Assembly (NCBI GenBank): GCA_014800795.1
Contig: JAAVFL010000034.1
Span: 1-64,000 of the forward strand
DNA: 64,000 nt
DNA from: Bacteroidales bacterium
Lineage (GTDB): Bacteria; Bacteroidota; Bacteroidia; Bacteroidales; Muribaculaceae
Direction: 5' to 3'
Shown in pieces: positions 53,875-60,905 of this stretch (position 1 is its first letter; every line of letters begins with the position of its first letter). The position numbers and the translations under genes are program-made. The notes under the pieces were generated by a model. The model saw only the letters and a program-made list of their open reading frames with translations, had not been told where the DNA came from and did not search any database.

Positions 53875-54315
53875 TTAATTTTGCTTTTGCTTTACTGACT
53901 CCAGAAATTTGCTTATGAGCGGCAGACACTCTTCCGGGGATGTCGCCTCTGCGCATAGCTGTTCCACGGGGCAGATACCGGTGCCGGCACGGTTTATAAT
54001 GTGGCCGGTGAGTGTGGAGCATGATGCCTCTATTCCCGCATCGGCGAAGAGATCGGCAGCTCCGCGGCTCATGACACCGCTCCAAACACTTCTGACTCCA
54101 CCGATACACATCAGTGCAGCAGCCCCCTTGCCGATCACTTTGTCCGCTACTGCGGCTCCTCGCAGCAGCTCCGGACGCGTTGTCACCAATTCATACAGGT
54201 CGGCCACTCCCCGCCGATGAAAGCTGTGGCATACGCCTTCGGTGTCGCATATCACCAGTGAGCATTCTGTCGCCATCAGTTCCTGCCTGGCGAGGTCAAG
54301 CCTGTTTGTTTTCAC
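53875..54315 (-). CDS. DUF1893 (deaminase-fold) protein
   Basis: 146 residues. Matches the DUF1893 family: SLVICDTEGVCHSFHRRGVADLYELV (about 19-44) and VADKVIGKGAAALMCIGGV (about 56-74). The family belongs to the cytidine-deaminase-like fold but lacks the usual zinc-site pattern; three Cys here (CSLVIC, ALMCIGG, CSTLT) might matter. Function unknown. Its start overlaps the aldo/keto reductase stop by 20 bases, so it is translationally coupled to that gene. Confidence 0.78.
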   Translation of the reverse strand: MKTNRLDLARQELMATECSLVICDTEGVCHSFHRRGVADLYELVTTRPELLRGAAVADKVIGKGAAALMCIGGVRSVWSGVMSRGAADLFADAGIEASCSTLTGHIINRAGTGICPVEQLCAEATSPEECLPLISKFLESVKQKQN

Positions 54316-55711
54316 CGAGAGTATTCTGTTTCAGTTGTTCTACAAAATGGTCGATACGTCTCATCTGACGTGGTATGTTGATATTCTGCGGGCAATGTGA
54401 CACACATTTGCGGCAGCCGATGCAGTGATTGGCCTGGCGGAGTTTCGGCACTGAACGGTCATACCCTACAAGGAACGCCTGACGTGCCTTACGGTAATTC
54501 TCCGATTGGGTACTTTCGGGAACGTTACCCTCGTTGACGCACTTGTTGTAGTGGGTGAGAATCGCGGGAATATCAAGACCGTAGGGACACGGCATGCAGT
54601 ATTTGCAGTCGTTGCAGGGTATGGTCGGATATTGCACGATAAGGTCCGCTGTGTCGTAAAGATACTGCACTTCATCCTCATCCAACGGTTTGAGCGGGCA
54701 GAACGAACGCAGGTTGTCGGCAAGATGTTCCATGAATGTCATGCCGCTGAGAACGGTGAGAACTTCCGGGAATGTACCCGCATATCGGAATGCCCACGAC
54801 GCCACGCTGCGATCCGGCTCCTTCTGTTTGAAGCGGGCAACCACATGGTCGTGTACCTTCGAGAGGCGTCCGCCGAGGAGCGGTTCCATCACGACTACGG
54901 GAATATTCCGTTTCCCGAGTTCGTTATATAGGTATTCGGCATTCGTGTTGTTGCCGCCGGCATGCTTCCAGTCAAGATAATTGAGCTGGATCTGGGCGAA
55001 ATCCCAATTGCATTTGTCGTGGAGTTCAAGCATATGGTCGAACACCTTCACATCGCCGTGGTAGGAGAATCCGAGGTTACGGATGCGACCTGCCTCGCGT
55101 TCCTCCATAAGGAAGTCGAGAATTCCGTTGTCAATGAAGCGCTGCTCGAACTCACGCATACCGCTACCCGTGCCCACACAATGGAGCAACATATAGTCGA
55201 TATAGTCGGTCTGCAGCTCTTTAAGAGAATTATTATATATGTCGATAGATGCCTCGCGGTTCCATGTCTGAGGTGCGAAATTCGACATCTTTGTGGCTAT
55301 GAAATATTTGTCGCGGGGGTGACGGCTGAGCGCTATCCCCGTGGCTCGCTCCGACATACCGCGGCAGTAGGCAGGCGATGTATCGAAATAGTTCACACCG
55401 TGGGCTATGGCTGTGTCCACAAGGCGGTTCACTGTCTCCTGATCGATTTTCTCCTTACCGTCGACATTGATGTTTGGCCAGCGCATACAACCGTAGCCGA
55501 GCAGCGACACCTTATCTCCGGTTTTGGGATTGGTGCGGTAGGTCATCTGATCGGTGGGGATGTCGGATGTTTCCGAGCTGTACTCATCCTCCTTTATTTC
55601 TGTCCTGGGGGTGCAGCCTGTCAGGGCCGCCATTCCGGCAGCCGCACTTCCTGCTCCTACACGTCGCAGAAATTCGCGGCGATCCATTTTCTTATCCTTA
55701 ATGATTTTCAT
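54296..55711 (-). CDS. Tat-exported aldo/keto reductase with C-terminal [4Fe-4S] ferredoxin region
   Basis: 471 residues from the ATG at 55711 (MKIIKDKKMDRREFLRRVGA). A Tat motif RREFL is followed by a lipobox-like LTGC, so it is probably a periplasmic lipoprotein. The AKR barrel (about 50-350): VSLLGYGCMRWP, NYFDTSPAYCRGMSE, FIATKMS, LLHCVG. Two ferredoxin-type clusters end it: CNDCKYCMPCPYGLDIP (about 376-392) and CIGCRKCVSHCP (about 434-445). Preceded by 10 bases after the NapH/NapG-type fusion gene, which could hand it electrons. Substrate unknown. The frame extends upstream to 55801 but that region overlaps the previous gene. Confidence 0.83.
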   Translation of the reverse strand: MKIIKDKKMDRREFLRRVGAGSAAAGMAALTGCTPRTEIKEDEYSSETSDIPTDQMTYRTNPKTGDKVSLLGYGCMRWPNINVDGKEKIDQETVNRLVDTAIAHGVNYFDTSPAYCRGMSERATGIALSRHPRDKYFIATKMSNFAPQTWNREASIDIYNNSLKELQTDYIDYMLLHCVGTGSGMREFEQRFIDNGILDFLMEEREAGRIRNLGFSYHGDVKVFDHMLELHDKCNWDFAQIQLNYLDWKHAGGNNTNAEYLYNELGKRNIPVVVMEPLLGGRLSKVHDHVVARFKQKEPDRSVASWAFRYAGTFPEVLTVLSGMTFMEHLADNLRSFCPLKPLDEDEVQYLYDTADLIVQYPTIPCNDCKYCMPCPYGLDIPAILTHYNKCVNEGNVPESTQSENYRKARQAFLVGYDRSVPKLRQANHCIGCRKCVSHCPQNINIPRQMRRIDHFVEQLKQNTLGENKQA

Positions 55712-55721
55712 CTGTGATGGT

Positions 55722-57206
55722 TTAGACGGTTTTATGAACTTCATGTCCCTCGACGTAGATTGCGCTGAACGGGCGGGACGGACATAGGTTCTCACAGGCA
55801 CCGCAACCGATGCATCGCTCTTCGTTCACCACCGGAATTTTTACCGAATGTTCGTCGTTCGGGTCGGACGGTACCATCTGTATCGCTCCCACGGGGCAGT
55901 GGCGCTCGCAGTTGCCGCACTCAACGCCGTCGGTCAGGGGAATACAGTTTTTGCTTACCCATACGGCATGACCGATCTGGATTGACGACTTGTCTTCAAG
56001 AGCTATGGGACGGATTGCACCGGCAGGGCATACCTCGGAACATTTCGTACATTCCGGACGGCAATAGCCGCGCTCATAGGATGATTCGGGCTGCATAAGG
56101 GTCTGGAGATTGGTCGACGGGCGCAGAACTCCGTTGGGACATGCGGCAACACACAACTGGCAGGCGGTGCAGTGTTGCGCCATGTTGCGCAGGCTGACAG
56201 CCCCGGGGGGCGCTATGCGTGTTTTGCGCTCCGGCTTTTTCTTGTCGAGTATCTCGGCCAGACCGCCGTCAACGGTCTTCTCTTCTGCTTTAAGAGCTGT
56301 GGCGGCCGCTACAACGGCAGTCGCGCTCAGAAAGCTGCGACGCCCTTTGTCTGTTTCTTTAGCGGCAGACGCTGACACAACCTGATTGGTGCGGCGGTAA
56401 GTGTAGCTGATGGCACCTTTATGGCATTTTTCCACACAGTCCATGCATGCTACGCAGCGCGAAAGGTCGATTGTGTGATTTTTTGTATCGATACATGCGC
56501 TTTTGCAATTGCGTCCGCATAGTCCGCAGCCGTTGCATTTCGAGGTGTCGATTACCGGGCGGAACAGCGAGAAGCGGCTTAGCAGACCGAGAACGGTGCC
56601 TACTGGGCATACGGTGTTGCACCATGTGCGTCCGTTGCGGTACGACAGTATGGCCAGTACGACCAGCGTTATCACTGCGATGGCGAAAGTGGAGCCGGCA
56701 CGCATCCAGACCTCAGTGCGGTAGAACGTATAGCTCTCTGCATGTTCGGCCCAGGCGGCAAGCAGGTTGTTACACCATCCCCAGATGGGCGCGAGCAGAT
56801 TCTGCGCGATGCGTCCGTATGCGCTGTAAGGAGCAAGAAGGGCCACGAACGATCCTACACCCGCTACCAGTGCGATCACAAAAATTACCAGCATTCCGTA
56901 GCGAAGTATATTGCGGGCAGGGGAGTAGCGGTAGCGGTTCTTTTTGACACGTTTGCCAAACCAGGCTATTCCATCCTGCATGATGCCGAGCGGGCATATC
57001 ACCGAACAGTAAACTCTACCGAACAGAAGGGTAAGCGCAACCAGGGATATCACAACGCCTACGTTCAATGCAAGCAGAGCCGGAAGAAACTGGATTTTTG
57101 CAAGCCATCCGAGCCAAGCGTGTGCTACTCCTGTGAAATCAACGAACAGTAGCGTCACTCCAAGCCATACGAGTACGGCGAGGATAACACGAATTTTTTT
57201 TAACAT
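55722..57206 (-). CDS. NapH/NapG-like membrane ferredoxin fusion
   Basis: 494 residues. The first half resembles NapH: membrane helices near 8-25, 40-60, 83-110 and 170-185, CSVICPLGIMQD and CNTVCPVGTVLG loops, then CNGCGLCGRNCKSAC and CVACMDCVEKCHKGA clusters (about 240-285). A second segment begins with RRSFLSATAVVAAATALKAE (about 305), which looks like a NapG Tat signal inside the chain, followed by APPGA and four more Cys-rich clusters (CTACQLCVAACP, CTKCSEVCPAG, CGNCERHCPVG, CIGCGACENLCP). NapGH passes electrons from quinol to periplasmic reductases. First gene of the redox operon. Confidence 0.8.
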   Translation of the reverse strand: MLKKIRVILAVLVWLGVTLLFVDFTGVAHAWLGWLAKIQFLPALLALNVGVVISLVALTLLFGRVYCSVICPLGIMQDGIAWFGKRVKKNRYRYSPARNILRYGMLVIFVIALVAGVGSFVALLAPYSAYGRIAQNLLAPIWGWCNNLLAAWAEHAESYTFYRTEVWMRAGSTFAIAVITLVVLAILSYRNGRTWCNTVCPVGTVLGLLSRFSLFRPVIDTSKCNGCGLCGRNCKSACIDTKNHTIDLSRCVACMDCVEKCHKGAISYTYRRTNQVVSASAAKETDKGRRSFLSATAVVAAATALKAEEKTVDGGLAEILDKKKPERKTRIAPPGAVSLRNMAQHCTACQLCVAACPNGVLRPSTNLQTLMQPESSYERGYCRPECTKCSEVCPAGAIRPIALEDKSSIQIGHAVWVSKNCIPLTDGVECGNCERHCPVGAIQMVPSDPNDEHSVKIPVVNEERCIGCGACENLCPSRPFSAIYVEGHEVHKTV

Positions 57207-57254
57207 ATTCTGGAGGGTTAATATAGCAAAATTATAAATCTTTGGTTATCGTGG

Positions 57255-57262
57255 CAAAGATA
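57255..57262 (-). promoter_or_regulatory. -7 box, redox operon
   Basis: Minus-strand TATCTTTG, 48 bases before the ATG at 57206. Confidence 0.65.
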
Positions 57263-57310
57263 CGATATTTATTATTAATTTGCAAATGGATGTTGAAGCG
57301 GGTGCTGAGT

Positions 57311-58711
57311 CTAAGGCTTTTTATAAGCATGTCGGTAGCCATGTGTCTTGTCCCATCCTCCGCGGGTGAAATCGGGGAATGCCACAGGTGCCGACCCGTT
57401 GTTGATGGAGATGGCTCCGAGCGGCCCGGCTGCACACCATTCCGCCAGGTCGTATACATCCATATCGAGCGGCAGCCCGTTGCGCAGGCAGTAGATAAGG
57501 CGGTAATCCATTATGTAATCCATGCCGCCATGGCCGCCGACCTTTTTCGCAACTTCTCCGACCTCGGTGATTATCGGATGGGTGAAGTGGGCTGTAAGCG
57601 CTTCCTTCTGGTCGTCGGAGAGCCAAGAATGAGGCGATACGTCAGCATAATCGGGAACCATTGTCGAGTCGAGCTGCTCGGGAGCGAAAGCATATCCCTG
57701 ACGGCCGTATTTGTTGGCGAATCCTTTTGTGCCGGTCAGCTGATACATGCGTGAGTATGGACGTGGATTCATCACATCGTGCTGAAGCTGGATTGTCTTA
57801 CCGTTCTCGGTGCGCATGATGGTGGTGGTATGGTCGCCGTTCTCGAATGTCCCGGGATAGTTTCCGGTAGTTTTCCTGATGATTTCAGGTCCCGTTACGG
57901 CTTTCGTATCCATCGCCACGAGTGTGGTGATGCGGTCGCCACGGTGGATGTCGAGGAGCTGACAGGCCGGTCCGAATCCGTGGGTCGGATATATGTCTCC
58001 ACGGTGTGACTGATTGAAGTCCATGCGCCAGTTGTTCCAGTATTCGTCCCAGTAATCCTCAAGATTGTGGATGTAGCTCCCCTCGGTATGCAGAATTTCG
58101 CCGAAGAGTCCCTGCTGAGCCATGTTGAGGGTATTGAGTTCGAAGAAGTCGTAAACGCAGTTCTCGAGCATCATGCAATGCTTGCGTGTCTGCTCCGAGG
58201 TGTTCACCAGATCCCATATCTCGTCGAGCGATGTGGCGGCGGGCACTTCGATAGCGGCGTGTTTACCTTGTTCCATGGCGTATTTTCCCATCGGCGCATG
58301 ATTGTTCCAGTCGGTGGCTATATAAACGAGGTCGATGTCGTCGCGTTCTGTGAGCTGTTTCCAGGCATCCTCGCTGCCGTAATATCCGGCGGCACGTTCT
58401 ATGCCATGGTTGTCGAGCATCTGCTGCGTGTTTTCAACTTTTGCTGAATCAATGTCACATATCGCCACAATTTTTGTCGCCGGAATGTAAGTGAAACGCT
58501 CTACAGCGTCGGATCCTCTCATGCCGAGCCCTATGAACCCCACCCTTACCGTGTCGATAGGTTCGGCGGCGAATCCGAGCATATCGGTCTGCCCCTCCGC
58601 TCTTTCAGGAATTTCTGTCTCGATCAGCATCGGATGCTCCTCTTTCCCACAGCATCCAGTCACTGCAATTGCGCACGCCGCACCCAAAATCACTTTATTC
58701 AGTCTCTTCAT
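57311..58711 (-). CDS. GH109-type NAD-dependent glycosidase (Gfo/Idh/MocA fold), lipoprotein
   Basis: 466 residues. Signal peptide with lipobox AIAVTGC|C. Rossmann domain with VRVGFIGLGMRGSDAV (about 55-70) and ICDID. The GH109 region reads NNWRMDFNQSHRGDIYPTHG / FGPACQLLDIHRGDR, the pattern seen in Elizabethkingia and Akkermansia alpha-N-acetylgalactosaminidases, which act on blood-group A-like ends using NAD+ as a bound cofactor. A host-mucin role is an inference. Its transcript leader contains copy C of the palindromic repeat; the box is at 58837. Confidence 0.8.
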   Translation of the reverse strand: MKRLNKVILGAACAIAVTGCCGKEEHPMLIETEIPERAEGQTDMLGFAAEPIDTVRVGFIGLGMRGSDAVERFTYIPATKIVAICDIDSAKVENTQQMLDNHGIERAAGYYGSEDAWKQLTERDDIDLVYIATDWNNHAPMGKYAMEQGKHAAIEVPAATSLDEIWDLVNTSEQTRKHCMMLENCVYDFFELNTLNMAQQGLFGEILHTEGSYIHNLEDYWDEYWNNWRMDFNQSHRGDIYPTHGFGPACQLLDIHRGDRITTLVAMDTKAVTGPEIIRKTTGNYPGTFENGDHTTTIMRTENGKTIQLQHDVMNPRPYSRMYQLTGTKGFANKYGRQGYAFAPEQLDSTMVPDYADVSPHSWLSDDQKEALTAHFTHPIITEVGEVAKKVGGHGGMDYIMDYRLIYCLRNGLPLDMDVYDLAEWCAAGPLGAISINNGSAPVAFPDFTRGGWDKTHGYRHAYKKP

Positions 58712-58743
58712 GGTATTTTTTTTTATAGTAAGTTTTGCGTGTA

Positions 58744-58799
58744 TAAGTAAGTCGTGGAAATTGTTTTATATTATCCGTAATAATTTTCATGACTTACTT
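58744..58799. repeat. Palindrome-ended repeat, copy C (termini only)
   Basis: Left AAGTAAGTCGTGGAAATTGT and right end TTTTCATGACTTACTT form a near-palindrome with only a short centre. It lacks the middle of copies A and B, as expected of an internally deleted derivative. It lies in the leader of the GH109 gene. Confidence 0.75.
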
Positions 58800-58836
58800 G
58801 AGATCTCCGATCTCCCCTTGTCCGTTTTGTTACCTG

Positions 58837-58844
58837 CAAAAGTA
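58837..58844 (-). promoter_or_regulatory. -7 box, GH109 gene
   Basis: Minus-strand TACTTTTG; the transcript would include repeat copy C in its leader. Confidence 0.6.
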
Positions 58845-58907
58845 ACTATTTCTCTGCTTAGCGGCAACCCCCGTGGCGGATTAAAGTATTGCGGAATTGA
58901 CATTGTG

Positions 58908-58959
58908 AAAATGGAGGGCTGTAAAATGCACGTATTCCGAATTTGTTTGTAACTTTGCG
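58908..58959. repeat. 52-bp direct repeat, left copy, containing a promoter
   Basis: Begins AAAATGGAGGGCTGTAAAAT and ends with a -7 box TAACTTTG (58950-58957) plus CG. Identical over 52 bases to 59801-59852. It serves the toxin-like gene at 59046. Confidence 0.95.
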
Positions 58960-59045
58960 TATGAGTCATGTGAACCCTCATACGAAGTGTTGTCATTCAG
59001 CAGAGCATCATTCATATGCACTCTGATTAAACAGGTGAATTAAAC

Positions 59046-59618
59046 ATGTCCAAACCTACAATTTACATAATAGCAGGTTGCAACGGAGCCGGTAAAACAA
59101 CGGCATCCTACCATGTATTGCCTGAATTACTGTCATGTAAAGAATTTGTAAATGCAGATGAAATTGCAAAAGGCTTATCACCGTTTAATCCGGAAGGTGT
59201 GGTTATAGAGGCGGGACGTCTGATGTTGGAACGTATTCATCTATTGCTTTCACAAGGGAAAACTTTCGCAATAGAAACTACGCTCGCGACACGAACTTAT
59301 GCAAAGCTTGTGCAACAGGCTAAATCGGAAGGTTATACGGTAGTGCTGTTGTTTTTCTGGTTACCATCGCCTGAGATGGCATATGAGCGTGTAGCGAAAA
59401 GAGTGAGTGAAGGGGGGCATAATATTCCTGCCGAAACAATCTATCGGCGCTATTGGCTTGGGCTTAAGAATTTCTTTAATATTTTTGAGCGTATTGTGGA
59501 TAGCTGGATGTTTATTGACAATGTTGATCGTCCGGTTATAATAGCAAATAATCAGGAGATCAAGGATAAGGAATTGTTTAACTTAATAGAAATATCATGT
59601 CGGAGCAGGAAGAATTGA
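59046..59618 (+). CDS. Zeta-toxin-like P-loop kinase
   Basis: 190 residues. Walker A IAGCNGAGKTTASYH with Lys17 (P-loop about 11-19), FVNADEIAKGLSPFNPEG with the Asp expected for substrate binding, AIETTLATRTY and a basic helix with YERVAKRVSEGGHNIP. This fits the zeta/PezT family, which phosphorylates UDP-GlcNAc and blocks wall synthesis, or a related kinase of unknown target. Composition is visibly AT-richer than the neighbours. It overlaps the next small gene by 22 bases and lies between 52-bp direct repeats. Confidence 0.8.
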   Translation: MSKPTIYIIAGCNGAGKTTASYHVLPELLSCKEFVNADEIAKGLSPFNPEGVVIEAGRLMLERIHLLLSQGKTFAIETTLATRTYAKLVQQAKSEGYTVVLLFFWLPSPEMAYERVAKRVSEGGHNIPAETIYRRYWLGLKNFFNIFERIVDSWMFIDNVDRPVIIANNQEIKDKELFNLIEISCRSRKN

Positions 59619-59788
59619 ATCTTTTTGAGAAGATCAGCGAAGGGCTTGCGGAGTCTTATGAGCAGTTGTTGCGCCGGAAGGCTGCCCTTGGGCAAGATAT
59701 GGTGTTCGCAGATGAGAATGGGCGTCCGCGGATAGTTCCGGCAGCTGAAGAACTGGTGTCGTATCTGAAATCACGTGTGGAAGATTAG
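59597..59788 (+). CDS. Small acidic partner of the zeta-like gene, putative antitoxin
   Basis: 63 residues, helical (NLFEKISEGLAESYEQLLRR), acidic at both ends. Overlaps the end of the kinase gene by 22 bases, which implies coupled translation. Similar small proteins lie beside zeta-like genes in Bacteroidetes as candidate antitoxins, although the classic epsilon antitoxin precedes its toxin. Order and lack of similarity to epsilon leave the assignment open. Confidence 0.65.
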   Translation: MSEQEELNLFEKISEGLAESYEQLLRRKAALGQDMVFADENGRPRIVPAAEELVSYLKSRVED

Positions 59789-59800
59789 CCGCGGGTAAGA

Positions 59801-59852
59801 AAAATGGAGGGCTGTAAAATGCACGTATTCCGAATTTGTTTGTAACTTTGCG
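59801..59852. repeat. 52-bp direct repeat, right copy, containing the yitT-like promoter
   Basis: Exact copy of 58908-58959, with the -7 box at 59843-59850. It is placed to transcribe the YitT-type gene from 59901. Confidence 0.95.
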
Positions 59853-59900
59853 GTGACAAACTTCAGATGTTTCTGGAAAGTTTTTTTAACAGATAGAGAG

Positions 59901-60905
59901 ATGTCATTCAGTGCTCCTAAACTTTGGCTCTTCGCCAAAGACTATATCCTGATTATTTTTGGAATAGCTCTTTACGGGCTTGGTTTCTGCGCCTTTATTG
60001 CCACGGCGCCGGATAAGGTGGTGATCGGTGGTATGGCCGGTCTGAGTCAGGTGGTTGACATGATAACATTCGGATTGTGGGGATTCCACGTCCCATATTC
60101 GGTGACGATCTTCACGGTAAATATCCTGATGCTCACCATGGCTTATAAAGTTGTCGGGCGCACTTTTGTTGTCCGGACACTTTTCGGTGTTGTGGTGATT
60201 TCGAGTGTCTTTGCCGTGTTTCAGCCGTTGTTCACGCAGCCGCCTGTCGAGGGACAGACTTTTATGGATATAATTATTGGCGCCGTTCTATGTGGATTGG
60301 GCATCGGATTGGTCTTTATTCACAACGGTTCTACGGGAGGAACAGATATCGTGGCGGCTGTGGCATCGAAAAAAAGCAATGTGTCAATAGGCCGCGCGAT
60401 GATGTATTTCGACCTCAGTATCATAACCTCATCAATGTTGCTGAAGTTCGTATTTGTTCCCGACTTCGATTTTCAGGCAGCCGTTCCTCCGCTGGTCTAC
60501 GGTCTGATAACTCTGTTTGTGGTGCCGTTCATGGCCGATATGATGATCAATACCAACCGTATGGCTGTGCAGTTCACCATCTTCTCGCCTAAATGGGAGG
60601 AGATTGCCACAGCAATCAATAATGAGGCGCAACGCGGATGCACCGTGCTCAACGGCATGGGATGGTATTCGAAGCAGGAAGTTAAAGTGCTGTTGGTTAT
60701 GTGTCGCAAGATAGAGTCGGTAACGATCTTCCGTATTATCAAATCCATTGACAAGGATGCGTTCATAACCCAGGCCGAGGTTAACGGAGTTTACGGAAAA
60801 GGCTTTGATGAGATCAAACTAAAGATGCGTCCGTCGGCTCATGGCCGTGAGCATGAGAAAGTGAATCTGTCTCACCGCCCCGAGCCCAATTCACGCGTTA
60901 TCTGA
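59901..60905 (+). CDS. YitT family membrane protein with DUF2179 domain
   Basis: 334 residues from the ATG at 59901; the frame opens at 59853 inside the promoter region. About five membrane helices (YILIIFGIALYGLGFCAFIA, VIGGMAGLSQVVDMIT, TIFTVNILMLTMAYKV, LFGVVVISSVFAVF, DIIIGAVLCGLGIGLVF) with the NGSTGGTDIVA loop, then a C-terminal DUF2179 domain (VLNGMGWYSKQEVKVLLVMC). Function unknown in the family; often annotated as transporter-like. Promoter duplicated upstream by the inserted toxin-like module. Confidence 0.85.
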   Translation: MSFSAPKLWLFAKDYILIIFGIALYGLGFCAFIATAPDKVVIGGMAGLSQVVDMITFGLWGFHVPYSVTIFTVNILMLTMAYKVVGRTFVVRTLFGVVVISSVFAVFQPLFTQPPVEGQTFMDIIIGAVLCGLGIGLVFIHNGSTGGTDIVAAVASKKSNVSIGRAMMYFDLSIITSSMLLKFVFVPDFDFQAAVPPLVYGLITLFVVPFMADMMINTNRMAVQFTIFSPKWEEIATAINNEAQRGCTVLNGMGWYSKQEVKVLLVMCRKIESVTIFRIIKSIDKDAFITQAEVNGVYGKGFDEIKLKMRPSAHGREHEKVNLSHRPEPNSRVI

